Assembly: GCF_013181195.1 (NCBI RefSeq)
Contig: NZ_SMZP01000002.1
Location: forward strand, 434,001-498,000
Reading direction: 5' to 3'
Length of the DNA: 64,000 nt
From: Caulobacter sp. RHG1
GTDB taxonomy: Bacteria; Pseudomonadota; Alphaproteobacteria; Caulobacterales; Caulobacteraceae
Positions 1 to 8,590 of the stretch are shown here, piece by piece; position 1 is the stretch's first letter; each line of letters opens with the position of its first letter. The position numbers and the translations under genes are program-made. The notes beneath the pieces are model-generated. The model had not been told where the DNA came from and did not search any database. It saw only the letters and a list, made by a program, of their open reading frames with translations.

Positions 1-2
1 TC

Positions 3-2612
3 ACCCCGGTCGTCACCAATAGGGTGCTGTTCCACGACAAGGACCGTCGCCTGCTGCAGGACGTCGTCACCTGCATCCGCGAGAACACCACCATCGACGA
101 TGTCGGTTTTCGGCGGGATCGCCATGCTGACCGCTACCTCAAGCCCCCGACCGAAATGCAACGGCTCTTTACGCGCCATGCCGCGGCGCTGGCCGCATCG
201 GTGGATATCGCCCGCCGCTGCCGGTTCTCGCTGTCGGAACTGAGCTATCAGTATCCGCGCGAGGTGGTCGAAGCCGGTGAGACGGTCCAGCAGACCCTGG
301 AGCGGCTGACGTGGGCGGGCGCAGACCTGCGCTTTCCCGACGGGGTGACCCCGGAGATCCGCCGCATCCTGAACCACGAACTGAAACTGATCGGCCAGTT
401 GGGCTATGCGCCCTACTTTCTGACCGTCAATTCGATCGTCCGCTACGCCCGGAGCCAGGACATCCTCTGCCAGGGCCGCGGCTCGGCCGCCAATTCGGCG
501 GTCTGCTACGTCTTGGGCATCACCAGCATCGACCCCGAGCGCAATGATCTTCTCTTCGAGCGCTTCGTCAGCGCCGAGCGTGACGAGCCGCCCGACATCG
601 ATGTCGACTTCGAGCACGCCCGCCGCGAGACGGTGATGCAGTGGATTTTCGAGACCTATGGTCGTCACCGGGCGGCGCTGGTGGCCGTGGTCCAGCGCTT
701 TCGCCCGCGCGGCGCGGTGCGCGACGTCGGCAAGGTCCTGGGCCTGCCCGAGGACATGACCAAGGGTCTCTCCAGCCAGATCTGGAGCTTCAGCCGCGAG
801 GACATCGAGGAGAAGCACGCCCGCGACATGGGTCTGGATCTGTCGGACCGGCGCCTGCGCCTGACGCTGGAGCTGGCCCAGCTGCTGCTCAACACGCCCC
901 GCCACTTCTCCCAGCATCCTGGCGGCTTCGTGCTCACCGAGGAGCGGCTGGACGAACTGGTGCCGATCGAGCCGGCCCGGATGGATGATCGCCAGATCAT
1001 CGAATGGGACAAGGACGACATCGACGAGCTGAAGTTCATGAAGGTCGACGTCCTGGCTCTGGGGATGATGACCTGCTTGAAGCGCGGCCTTGATTTGCTG
1101 AAAGATCACAAGGGCATCGCGCTGGATCTTGCGACCATCCCGGCAGAGGATCCCCGCACCTATGCGATGATCCGCAAGGCCGACACCCTGGGCGTTTTCC
1201 AGATCGAGAGCCGGGCGCAGATGGCCATGCTGCCGCGCCTCAAGCCGCGCAGCTTCTACGACTTGGTCATTGAGGTGGCGATCGTTCGCCCCGGCCCGAT
1301 CCAGGGAGACATGGTCCATCCCTACCTGCGCCGGCGCGAGGGCAAGGAGAAGGTGACCTATCCCAAGCCCGAGTTGGAAAAGGTCCTGGGCAAGACCCTG
1401 GGCGTGCCGCTCTTCCAGGAGCAGGCCATGCGGGTGGCGATCGAATGCGCCGGCTTCACGCCCGGCGAGGCTGACCAGCTACGCCGGGCCATGGCCACCT
1501 TCAAGATGACCGGCGGCGTCAGCCACTTTCGGGACAAGCTGGTCGGCGGCATGGTGGCGCGCGGCTATCCGCAGGACTTCGCAGAAGGGACCTTCAGCCA
1601 GCTGGAGGGGTTCGGCTCCTACGGTTTTCCGGAAAGCCACGCGGCCAGCTTCGCGCTTCTGGCCTATGCCTCCTCCTGGCTCAAATGCCACCACCCCGAG
1701 GTCTTCTGCGCTGCCCTGCTGAACAGCCAGCCCATGGGCTTTTACCAGCCGGCCCAGATCGTCCGCGACGCGCAGGAGCATGGCGTCGAGGTTCGACCGA
1801 TCTGCGTCAACGCCTCGCGTTGGGACTGCACGCTGGAGGAAAGGTCCGACGGGGCCCTGGCCGTCAGGCTCGGCCTGCGCATGGTCGGCAAGCTGGCGGA
1901 AGTCGACGCGGCGCGTTTGGTGCTGGCCCGCGCCGAGGCCCCCTATCGCACGATCGACGATCTTTGGCGGCGGGCTCAGATTGGGACCGGCGCCTTGTCG
2001 CGCCTAGCCGAGGCCGACGCCTTCGCCCCCAGTCTTGGCCTGCAGCGCCGCGAGGCCGGCTGGACGATCAAAGGCCTACGCGACGTCGCCTTGCCGCTCT
2101 TCGACCAGGCCGACGCGTCCGAGCTCAACGAGCCGCCGCCGACTTTGAAGTCCATGACCGAGGGCCGCGAAATCATTGAGGATTACAGCCATGTGGGCTT
2201 GTCCTTGCGGCGTCATCCGTTGGCGCTGCTGCGGCAGGACCTGCACGCCCTGGGTCGCGTCCCTTGCCGGGTCGCCGCCGACGCTCGCGACGGCCGCTTC
2301 ATCAAGACCGCGGGCCTGGTGCTCGTGCGCCAGATGCCCGGCACGGCCAAGGGCGTGATGTTCATGACCATCGAGGACGAGACCGGCGCGTCCAACCTGG
2401 TGATCTGGAAGAGCCTCTACGAGAAGCAGCGCCGCATCGCGCTTGGCGCCCACCTGATCGGGGTCGACGGCCGCATCCAGCGCGAAGGCGATGTCGTTCA
2501 CCTGGTGGCCTACCAACTGCACGATCTCAGCCCGCTGATGACGACCTTGCAGGATCGCGGCGTCGACGCCGGCGACCTGGCCTGGGCGCGCCGCAGCCGC
2601 AATTTCTGCTGA
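3..2612 (+). CDS. dnaE2: Error-prone DNA polymerase DnaE2, 5'-truncated by window edge
   Basis: C-terminal ~870 residues of a C-family DNA polymerase alpha subunit; the reading frame is open to the window edge, so the true start lies upstream (family length about 1,050-1,100). The first codons fit the end of the PHP domain ([20 protein letters not shown]). The polymerase core follows, with [16 protein letters not shown] and [14 protein letters not shown] carrying acidic catalytic residues, then helix-hairpin-helix and OB-fold regions near the C-terminus. DnaE2 works with ImuA/ImuB in SOS-induced translesion synthesis; those partners would lie just upstream. DnaE2 rather than replicative DnaE1 is inferred from sequence style and from the AlkB/Xth repair neighbours. 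Confidence 0.93.
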   Translation, partial: TPVVTNRVLFHDKDRRLLQDVVTCIRENTTIDDVGFRRDRHADRYLKPPTEMQRLFTRHAAALAASVDIARRCRFSLSELSYQYPREVVEAGETVQQTLERLTWAGADLRFPDGVTPEIRRILNHELKLIGQLGYAPYFLTVNSIVRYARSQDILCQGRGSAANSAVCYVLGITSIDPERNDLLFERFVSAERDEPPDIDVDFEHARRETVMQWIFETYGRHRAALVAVVQRFRPRGAVRDVGKVLGLPEDMTKGLSSQIWSFSREDIEEKHARDMGLDLSDRRLRLTLELAQLLLNTPRHFSQHPGGFVLTEERLDELVPIEPARMDDRQIIEWDKDDIDELKFMKVDVLALGMMTCLKRGLDLLKDHKGIALDLATIPAEDPRTYAMIRKADTLGVFQIESRAQMAMLPRLKPRSFYDLVIEVAIVRPGPIQGDMVHPYLRRREGKEKVTYPKPELEKVLGKTLGVPLFQEQAMRVAIECAGFTPGEADQLRRAMATFKMTGGVSHFRDKLVGGMVARGYPQDFAEGTFSQLEGFGSYGFPESHAASFALLAYASSWLKCHHPEVFCAALLNSQPMGFYQPAQIVRDAQEHGVEVRPICVNASRWDCTLEERSDGALAVRLGLRMVGKLAEVDAARLVLARAEAPYRTIDDLWRRAQIGTGALSRLAEADAFAPSLGLQRREAGWTIKGLRDVALPLFDQADASELNEPPPTLKSMTEGREIIEDYSHVGLSLRRHPLALLRQDLHALGRVPCRVAADARDGRFIKTAGLVLVRQMPGTAKGVMFMTIEDETGASNLVIWKSLYEKQRRIALGAHLIGVDGRIQREGDVVHLVAYQLHDLSPLMTTLQDRGVDAGDLAWARRSRNFC

Positions 2613-2620
2613 AGGATCCG

Positions 2621-3214
2621 ATGTCCCCCGCCCAGCCCTTGCTTTTCGACCTGCCCACCGCGCCCAGGCCGCCGAAGACGCCCCTGCCCGACGGCTTCCG
2701 CCACCAGGCCGAGCTGATCACCGCCGCCGAGGAGCAGGATCTCGTCACCCAGTTCCGGGGCCTGCCGTTCAAGCCCTATGAGCACCTGGGCTATTTCGGC
2801 CACCGCCGGATCGCCGGTTTCGGCTGGCGCCAGGACGAGGCCGGCAGAATGGTCGAGACTGGCGAGTCGATCCCCGACCTCCTCCTGCCGCTGCTGGCAA
2901 AGGTCGCCGCCTTCACCGGCCTGGCGCAGGACAGCTTCCGCCACGCCCTGGTCACCGAGTATTCGCCGGGCGCGGGGATCGGCTGGCACCGCGATCGTCC
3001 GCCGGCCGTGGCCATCGCCGGGGTTTCGCTCGTCTCGCCCTGCCAGTTTCGCCTACGCCGTAAGCTCGGCGATCGATGGGATAGGGCCTCGATCATCGCC
3101 GCGCCGCGCTCGGCCTATCTGATGAGCGGACCCGCACGGAGCGATTGGCAGCACAGCATCCCCGCCGTGGAAGCGCTACGCTATTCGGTGACGTTCCGGA
3201 CGGTGCGGCGTTAG
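2621..3214 (+). CDS. AlkB-like 2-oxoglutarate/Fe(II) dioxygenase
   Basis: A 197-residue protein starting 8 nt after dnaE2, so probably in the same transcript. The iron-binding HxD is visible in GIGWHRDRP, a second histidine in SDWQHSIP, and the C-terminal RYSVTFR matches the family's RxNxTFR 2-oxoglutarate-binding motif. The family removes alkyl groups from DNA or RNA bases by oxidation. Its place behind dnaE2 fits a role in alkylation tolerance. Substrate specificity cannot be read from the sequence. ATG at 2621 is the first start after the dnaE2 stop; longer readings of this frame run back inside dnaE2. Confidence 0.85.
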   Translation: MSPAQPLLFDLPTAPRPPKTPLPDGFRHQAELITAAEEQDLVTQFRGLPFKPYEHLGYFGHRRIAGFGWRQDEAGRMVETGESIPDLLLPLLAKVAAFTGLAQDSFRHALVTEYSPGAGIGWHRDRPPAVAIAGVSLVSPCQFRLRRKLGDRWDRASIIAAPRSAYLMSGPARSDWQHSIPAVEALRYSVTFRTVRR

Positions 3215-3402
3215 CCCCGCGAGGTTGGCCGGTCCGCGGGCGCTAGAGGGCGACACAACGGACCGGCGTCCCCGCCCGCCTTACACACGCAGCGGACGGA
3301 GATTCAGCGCTTGGCCGACCAGCGCAGTTCCAAGCCAGATCGCCCAGGAGCCGGGGAACGCGCGGTCCAGCACACGGGTTGAGGTCGCCAGGAGACCTCG
3401 CG

Positions 3403-4176
3403 TTGCGCATCGCCACCTTCAACATCAACAACGTGGTGAGCCGGTTCGATGTCCTGATCGACTGGCTCGCGCAGGAAGAGCCCGACGTCGTCTGCCTGCA
3501 GGAGCTGAAGGCCGAGCAAGGCCGTTTTCCCGCCGAGGCTCTCAAGCAGATGGGTTACCACGCCGCCTGGAAGGGCCAGCGCACTTGGAACGGCGTGGCG
3601 ATCCTGGCCCGTGGCAGGGAGCCGGTGGTGACCCGCACCGCCCTGCCCGGCGAGCCTGATCCGGGCCAAGCGCGCTATATCGAGGCAGCGGCGCACGGCG
3701 TCGTGGTCGGCTGCCTCTACCTGCCCAACGGCAATCCGCTCCCTGGACCCAAGTTCGACTACAAGCTGGCCTGGTTCGAGGCCCTGATCGCCCATGCTAA
3801 GGGCTTGATGGACAGCGGCGCACCGGTCGTCCTAGCCGGCGACTACAATGTCGTTCCGACCGAAGCCGACATCTATCCCAACCACTCCTATAGCGGCGAC
3901 GCCCTGCTGCGTCCCGAAAGCCGCGCCGCCTTCCAGCGCCTTCTGGACCAGGGCTGGACCGACGCGTTGAAGACCGTCCACCCCGACCATCCGCCCTGGA
4001 CCTATTGGTCCTATCTCCGGGAGCGCTGGCCCAAGGACAAGGGTCTGAGGATCGACCATCTCCTGCTGTCACCAGATCTCACGACACAGCTGACGGACGC
4101 TGGCGTGGATCGTTGGGTGCGTGGCGAAGACGGCGCCAGCGACCATGCTCCGGCCTGGATCGAGCTGGCGCGATGA
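3403..4176 (+). CDS. xthA: Exodeoxyribonuclease III
   Basis: A 257-residue endonuclease/exonuclease/phosphatase-fold protein. Visible motifs are RIATFNINNV at the N-terminus, LQELKAEQGRFP with the metal-binding Glu, LAGDYNVVPTEADIY (catalytic Asp/Asn) and RIDHLLLSPDL with GASDHAPAWIEL (catalytic Asp-His) at the end. It is an abasic-site endonuclease and 3'-5' exonuclease of base excision repair. The TTG at 3403 is chosen because AGGAGA lies about 7 nt upstream; an earlier in-frame TTG at 3379 would place that site inside the gene. The stop overlaps the next gene by ATGA. Confidence 0.9.
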   Translation: MRIATFNINNVVSRFDVLIDWLAQEEPDVVCLQELKAEQGRFPAEALKQMGYHAAWKGQRTWNGVAILARGREPVVTRTALPGEPDPGQARYIEAAAHGVVVGCLYLPNGNPLPGPKFDYKLAWFEALIAHAKGLMDSGAPVVLAGDYNVVPTEADIYPNHSYSGDALLRPESRAAFQRLLDQGWTDALKTVHPDHPPWTYWSYLRERWPKDKGLRIDHLLLSPDLTTQLTDAGVDRWVRGEDGASDHAPAWIELAR

Positions 4177-4511
4177 CTAACACGCCGCCGGCCCAGCCCC
4201 CCGTCACCCCCGACGGTCGCTATATCGTGGTGCGCGGCCGTCTGTGGCGACGGAGCGATCCCGACCTGTCGCCGCAAGCGCGCCAAGCCTTGGTGGACGC
4301 GCTGATGGACGCGCGCCGCGCGGTGCGGACCGCCCTGGCCGCCCAGGACCCGCGCCAGCTGGCCTCGGCGCGCGCCCGGGTCGACGCGGCGAAGGTGGGT
4401 CTGGGCGAGCGCGGTCCAGTCTGGTGGACAGACGCAGCGCCGGACCTGAACAGGCATCTGGCCCGAAACACGCCCTATGCCGATTGGTGGACAAATCTAG
4501 GCCACACCTAG
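4173..4511 (+). CDS. Conserved hypothetical protein, coupled to xthA
   Basis: 112 residues; the ATG overlaps the xthA stop (ATGA), which implies translational coupling. The N-terminal part (PDGRYIVVRGRLWRRSDPDL) could be a small beta-rich domain, followed by an Ala/Arg-rich helix and a Trp-containing tail (PVWWTDAAPD, YADWWTNLG). I do not recognise the family. Context suggests an accessory of the repair operon but no function is assigned. Confidence 0.75.
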   Translation: MTNTPPAQPPVTPDGRYIVVRGRLWRRSDPDLSPQARQALVDALMDARRAVRTALAAQDPRQLASARARVDAAKVGLGERGPVWWTDAAPDLNRHLARNTPYADWWTNLGHT

Positions 4512-4544
4512 CGTCGCCATGAGCGGCGCCGTACCATCAGGGCT

Positions 4545-4670
4545 ATGCCGCCTCGTTCCCGTCCGACCGCCCGCCTGCTGACCCCCGCCGGTTGGGCCGG
4601 CCTTGGCGCCCTCGCCGCGCTCCTGGCCGCCATGGCCTTCATGGTGTCGCAGGTGCTCGCCCGCGCCTAG
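4545..4670 (+). CDS. Small single-span membrane protein (41 aa)
   Basis: A 41-codon frame from ATG 4545 to TAG 4668-4670. The first 13 residues are basic and proline-rich (MPPRSRPTARLLTP), then comes one hydrophobic segment (AGWAGLGALAALLAAMAFMV). That layout is typical of a small inner-membrane protein. No clear Shine-Dalgarno is seen, and function is unknown. Confidence 0.4.
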   Translation: MPPRSRPTARLLTPAGWAGLGALAALLAAMAFMVSQVLARA

Positions 4671-4702
4671 GGCGCAAACAGACGTCAATCGCGGCAATCC
4701 TA

Positions 4703-5533
4703 TCAGGTCTTCGGCGCAACGCCTTGAAAGAGAACCAACTGGGCGTCGAACACACCGAGCGCCGTCTGGGCCATGTCGTTCAACACGCGGCGCACCACCG
4801 CGCCGTTCGGATCCTGAGCCGAAACCGCCAGCGCGTCGGAGAACGCCGCCTGTTGGCCATCCCGCACCCGTAGCCCGATCGCCTTTCGGCCTCGACGTTC
4901 AGCGTCCTTGAGGTCCGCCGCCATCTTGAAGACCGTCTCACGCAACGGCCGCCCATCGATCTGAAGGCGCATGCCGAGAGTCTCGCGCAACGCCCCTGGA
5001 GACACGGCGGTCAGCGGTTTGGGCTTGGAGAAACACCAGACGCCTTCGGGATTGAAGGCGACGCTATGGGATCCGTTGCTCAAGGCCCCGATCTCCTGCG
5101 GACGGACGAGGACGGAGTGATCTTCCACCTCACCCTTGCGCCAATGGGTGTTGAGCGCGGCCAAGCTCGTAAACTCCGGCGCCACGTAAAAGACGTCCTG
5201 TTCGCCGTTATCGAGTTCCAGCAGCATCTTGTGCTGATTGGACTTCGCCGCATCGGTGATCGCGAAGCGGTGGTAGGGGGCGACCAGCCCGTACCCTTCT
5301 TCGGCGGACAGCTTGGCCTCCTTGCCGCTGGCTCTGCGGATGCGTTGGGAACGCTTGAACTGCAGATAGAGCGGCGCCGCGGCCATCTCGAGATTGACGT
5401 CCCAACCCCCGCCGGGCCCGCCTTCGGCCAGAAGACTCGGAAAGATCGGCGCCATCGCCAGGGATTCTAAGTTGGCCAACTCGTGGGTCAGCGCAAAGCC
5501 GTAGGAAAACTCAGAGAACTCCGAATACGACAC
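4703..5533 (-). CDS. Hypothetical protein, 276 aa
   Basis: Family not recognised. The GTG at 5533 is preferred because GGGAGG lies 4 nt upstream; a longer ATG reading to 5581 would translate that ribosome site as Gly-Gly-Gln. The protein begins SYSEFSEFSYGFALTHEL and has no signal peptide or membrane span. A central part (YLQFKRSQRIRRASG, GLVAPYHRFAI, KMLLELDNGEQDVFYVAPEF) alternates beta-type and charged segments, and it ends LVLFQGVAPKT. It stands alone, divergent from the gene at 5685. Sporadic host-defence or regulatory genes often look like this, but no catalytic motif is visible. Confidence 0.6.
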   Translation of the reverse strand: MSYSEFSEFSYGFALTHELANLESLAMAPIFPSLLAEGGPGGGWDVNLEMAAAPLYLQFKRSQRIRRASGKEAKLSAEEGYGLVAPYHRFAITDAAKSNQHKMLLELDNGEQDVFYVAPEFTSLAALNTHWRKGEVEDHSVLVRPQEIGALSNGSHSVAFNPEGVWCFSKPKPLTAVSPGALRETLGMRLQIDGRPLRETVFKMAADLKDAERRGRKAIGLRVRDGQQAAFSDALAVSAQDPNGAVVRRVLNDMAQTALGVFDAQLVLFQGVAPKT

Positions 5534-5684
5534 TTGGCCTCCCAAGCCAGCGTGATCGTTCTTGCGCCGGAGAGCACGCACCGGACGGACGATCGATTTT
5601 CAAATTGGCAGGCGCCAGAAGATCTCAATCCCCCCTGTCGCCATCCCAGAGATGCACCATCTCCCCAGCTTAACCATAGGGAGA

Positions 5685-5987
5685 ATGCTCATCGTGCTCG
5701 ACTTGAACAGCGCCTTCACCACCCAGGACGTCGCCAACCTGCTCGCGTCGAAGGACGACAGCGAAGACCGCCAGATCCGCGTGGACACCGCGGGCATCGC
5801 GTACCTTTCGGATGAAGTCGGCGCCCTCAACCTCACGGGCGTGGCCTTTCGGTTCGAGACGTTCGACGCCGGCGGCCGCCACACGGGGCCAGAGGCCGCG
5901 GCCGACGCTAACTTCGTGGCGCGCATCGAAGCGGCGCTTCGGGCCAACTGGCCCAAGCCGACCTCGACCTATCTCGAGCTCTACTGA
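5685..5987 (+). CDS. Hypothetical protein, 100 aa
   Basis: Begins MLIVLDLNSAFTTQDVANLL and ends TSTYLELY. AGGGAGA touches the ATG at 5685, which is very close, so a GTG at 5694 (VLDLNS) with normal spacing is an alternative start. The frame is open further upstream but with less plausible composition. The small acidic protein contains an RIEAALRANW helix near the end. No family or function recognised. Confidence 0.55.
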   Translation: MLIVLDLNSAFTTQDVANLLASKDDSEDRQIRVDTAGIAYLSDEVGALNLTGVAFRFETFDAGGRHTGPEAAADANFVARIEAALRANWPKPTSTYLELY

Positions 5988-6039
5988 CGCGCCGCCACCC
6001 AGGCCGCTCCAGGCCGCCCCGCCCGCCAAGGGACTAGCC

Positions 6040-6072
6040 GGTCCCGGACAGGGTCACTTCCTGCCCGGGACC
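6040..6072. terminator. Possible hairpin terminator between convergent genes
   Basis: GGTCCCGG (6040-6047) pairs with CCGGGACC (6065-6072), with CAGG/CCTG pairing inside. It covers the stop codon of the RES gene and faces the end of the gene at 5685-5987. No T-run follows, so a role as a terminator is tentative. Confidence 0.35.
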
Positions 6073-7523
6073 ACCAGCTTGGTATGGCGATGACGCGTGA
6101 CATCAAAGGCGTGAGTTCCGATCGTCAGCGAATGCACGTGATGGACTTGCAGCGTGTCGAGCGCCACGGCCAACGCGGGTTGACGATCGTCCTCGGGCTC
6201 GGCGAACGGATTGGTGAAGGGACCGGGCTGGAACATGGCCAGGATCTTGTCGGGGTCTTCGTCCGGGGGCTGGGCGACGACGGGCGGTACGGCTTCGGAC
6301 ACCCAATAGGCCGGCACGGCGCCGCCGTCGTCGAAATGATCCAGGTATACCGACACCTCCGTGTCGGCGGCCAGGTCGAGCGGCTTGACGCGTGAGGCGC
6401 GCCGGAACAACACGACGTTCTGGTGCTTCCCCGCCTGCTGGACCGACGGGTACAGCAGGCCGTCCAAGTCCAGTTCTGTATCGGAAGCCAGATAGTCGGC
6501 GATCACCTGAGTGATCAGGTATTCGGCCGGTTCGTCACCCGGCATGACCGGCATGGTCATCCGGTGTCCAAGGCTTTCGAGGAACTTGGCCAGTTCCAGG
6601 CGGCCCATGAAATCGGGATCGAAGATGCTGCCCGTGACATAGACCGACCGCAGCGCGTCGATGTCGAGCAGGCGAAGCGGTCGGATGACATCGAACCGGC
6701 CGACCAAGACCCGGCCGCCGACGGCGGGCCGCACCTCGGCGAGCGCGGCCTCGGGATCGGTCGCGCCGTAATAGAGCGACACCCCCATCGCATTCATCCG
6801 TCCGGCGGCCGCGATAGCGCTTGGCGGCGGGGCGAGTTCAAGATCTGGGCGTTCCAGCGCCCGGCTCAGGGCCTTGTCGGAATGGAAGACGCGGGCGCGG
6901 AAGAAGCTTGGCAGTTTGGTGTCTGGCCCGGCCTTGCGAACGACGCGGCGCCCGTTGGCGGTCTTGTAGTGAGCCACTCCGCTGAACAGGCGCTTGAGCA
7001 GGCCTTCGGCTTCCTTGTTGAAGAACCGGGTCTCGGCCTTCAGCGAACGCTCCAGACTCTGCCAGGCGAGCTGGAATTCGATGTCGTTGGGCCCCAGCCG
7101 GGCATAGCGGCTTTCGGGATCGAATTCGCATTCGTCTCCCATGGCCGCGGTGTCGAAATCGCTGTGGCGTTCGCTGAGCACATCGAGCACCTCCTGGGCG
7201 ATCTCTTCGGAGACTTCGGCGGCTTCCGCGATGGCCCACAGCACATCATCGCCCGGCCGTTCGAACTCGTAGGCGCTCTCTCGGTCCCGCAGCATCATCG
7301 ACTGCATGGCGTCGGGCTCATTGCTGGTCCGGTAGTAGTGCGCGCCGAAGGCCGTCTCGACCCAGCCGGCCAGTTCGTCGATCGTGATACAGGCCGCCTC
7401 TTGCTCGCAGAAGGCGCAGGTGGTCTCGTCGCGCGACGCCAGGATCTGATCGCTCAGATAGGTTTCGCCCACGCACTCGGCGCACACCCAGCGACCATCG
7501 TCATCTTCATCATCGTGGGTCAT
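6054..7523 (-). CDS. HEPN/RES N-terminal and RES domain protein
   Basis: 489 residues. The N-terminus has paired cysteines (CAEC at ~15, CAFC at ~36) like a small zinc ribbon, then an acidic helical region matching the HEPN/RES N-terminal domain. A RES domain follows from about residue 200 (FFRARVFHS, RMNAMGVSLYYGATDPEAALAEVRP, then LLYPSVQQAGKHQNVVLF). RES domains degrade NAD+ and act as toxins in RES-Xre pairs; the Arg, Tyr and Glu of the active site are visible. No MbcA/Xre-type antitoxin is adjacent: upstream lies a 67-residue unknown protein. The fused N-terminal domain may control activity. Confidence 0.75.
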   Translation of the reverse strand: MTHDDEDDDGRWVCAECVGETYLSDQILASRDETTCAFCEQEAACITIDELAGWVETAFGAHYYRTSNEPDAMQSMMLRDRESAYEFERPGDDVLWAIAEAAEVSEEIAQEVLDVLSERHSDFDTAAMGDECEFDPESRYARLGPNDIEFQLAWQSLERSLKAETRFFNKEAEGLLKRLFSGVAHYKTANGRRVVRKAGPDTKLPSFFRARVFHSDKALSRALERPDLELAPPPSAIAAAGRMNAMGVSLYYGATDPEAALAEVRPAVGGRVLVGRFDVIRPLRLLDIDALRSVYVTGSIFDPDFMGRLELAKFLESLGHRMTMPVMPGDEPAEYLITQVIADYLASDTELDLDGLLYPSVQQAGKHQNVVLFRRASRVKPLDLAADTEVSVYLDHFDDGGAVPAYWVSEAVPPVVAQPPDEDPDKILAMFQPGPFTNPFAEPEDDRQPALAVALDTLQVHHVHSLTIGTHAFDVTRHRHTKLVVPGRK

Positions 7524-7630
7524 GCCCTAACCGCGCCTCGCGTCCCGACCTTGCCCGCCGATAGAGGTCGGCATGCGGGCACGACATCACCGGCTCTGGC
7601 CTGGCCGTCAACCATCAGTGCAAGCGGCCC

Positions 7631-7834
7631 TTAGTTCATCATCCGCTTGCGGATATGGGCCGCGGCGCGGCGCATGGACTCGGCCTCGCGGGCCTTGCCC
7701 CAGTCGTCGAGCGTGACGGCCGCCGCTTCGGCGCGGGCCACGACCTCAGCCAAGGACGCGCCAGGAAAGGCCCCGACCAAATGGCCGGCAGCCTCGTCCC
7801 AGTCGACATCATCGAGCGATTTGGGCGCCTTCAT
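7631..7834 (-). CDS. Small hypothetical protein, 67 aa
   Basis: Starts MKAPKSLDDVDWDEAAGHLV and ends AAAHIRKRMMN; mainly helical, acidic then basic. It lies 107 nt upstream of the RES-domain gene on the same strand, so the two may be co-transcribed. Whether it counteracts the RES protein is unknown; it is much shorter than known RES antitoxins. The longer reading to 7990 is rejected because its extra residues are low-complexity and overlap the divergent XRE gene. Confidence 0.6.
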   Translation of the reverse strand: MKAPKSLDDVDWDEAAGHLVGAFPGASLAEVVARAEAAAVTLDDWGKAREAESMRRAAAHIRKRMMN

Positions 7835-7976
7835 CCCCGCAGCTAACGCGCTAGGTTCGTGATCGACAACCCCGCGGACCGGGCCAGGAGGCCCGGATCG
7901 CGCAGAATATATTTCCGCCGCCACTACCAACCCCCGCCGCCTGGCGCGTCCCCAGACCAACCGTCTGGAGTCTATC

Positions 7977-8372
7977 TTGCCAAGCCTCAAGCCTCACCCC
8001 GTCGATCAGCACGTCGGCGCGCGCCTTCGTCTTCGCCGCAAAGCTCTCAAGATCAGTCAGAGCGCTCTGGCGGCCAGCTTGGGACTGACCTTCCAGCAGG
8101 TCCAGAAATATGAGCGGGGCGCCAACCGCATCAGCGCCTCGATGTTGCACGGCATGGCCAAGGCCCTGGGCGTGCGGCCTGAATGGTTCTTCGAGACCTT
8201 ACCGTCGACCACGGCGGAAGACCCCGCCGAGCCGCCCGGCGCCGCGGCGCTCAACCTGCTCATCGCCTGTCCGGAGGGGATGGCGATGGCCGACGTCATG
8301 GCGCGCTTGCCTCGCCGCCTTCAGAAGCGTGTGCTTGGCCTGCTGGCGGCCATGGTTGGCGACACGACCTAG
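7977..8372 (+). CDS. XRE-family transcriptional regulator
   Basis: 131 residues. The HTH spans about residues 10-70 (HVGARLRLRRKALKISQ, LGLTFQQVQKYERGANRIS), followed by LGVRPEWFFE and a helical tail. TTG at 7977 has TGGAG 6 nt upstream. Similar single-domain XRE proteins are common in Caulobacterales. Its TAG stop shares the palindrome CTAG with the stop of the convergent DUF2274 gene, so it abuts the end of the trb operon; whether it belongs to the mobile element or the host is unclear. Confidence 0.85.
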   Translation: MPSLKPHPVDQHVGARLRLRRKALKISQSALAASLGLTFQQVQKYERGANRISASMLHGMAKALGVRPEWFFETLPSTTAEDPAEPPGAAALNLLIACPEGMAMADVMARLPRRLQKRVLGLLAAMVGDTT

Positions 8373-8590
8373 TCGCGCGGCTTGCGCCCACGCACGAAGG
8401 CCCGGTCGGTAGCCATGAACCGCGCCAGCATCGGCGCCACCAGCCGGCCTGGATCGACAGCCTTGCCGCCCTCCTGGGCGGCATGAGCGGCCGCGTACGC
8501 GACCAGGTCACGGTGAATGGCGGCGGGCAGCTCGAGGGCCAGCTTGACGGGCGTCTCGTCCTCCAGCGGCCCGAGTTTCAGTTTGCTCAT
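8369..8590 (-). CDS. DUF2274 protein, last gene of the trb operon
   Basis: 73 residues (starts MSKLKLGPLEDETPVKLALE). DUF2274 proteins regularly follow trbI in Tn4371-like and related conjugation modules; role unknown, though the N-terminus resembles a ribbon-helix-helix segment. The ATG overlaps the trbI stop by 4 nt, so it is coupled to the operon. Confidence 0.85.
   Translation of the reverse strand: MSKLKLGPLEDETPVKLALELPAAIHRDLVAYAAAHAAQEGGKAVDPGRLVAPMLARFMATDRAFVRGRKPRD

Noticed and set aside
6423..7634. 403-codon plus-strand frame opposite the RES gene
   Set aside because: Antisense shadow: the minus-strand frame carries clear RES-domain motifs while this one matches nothing.
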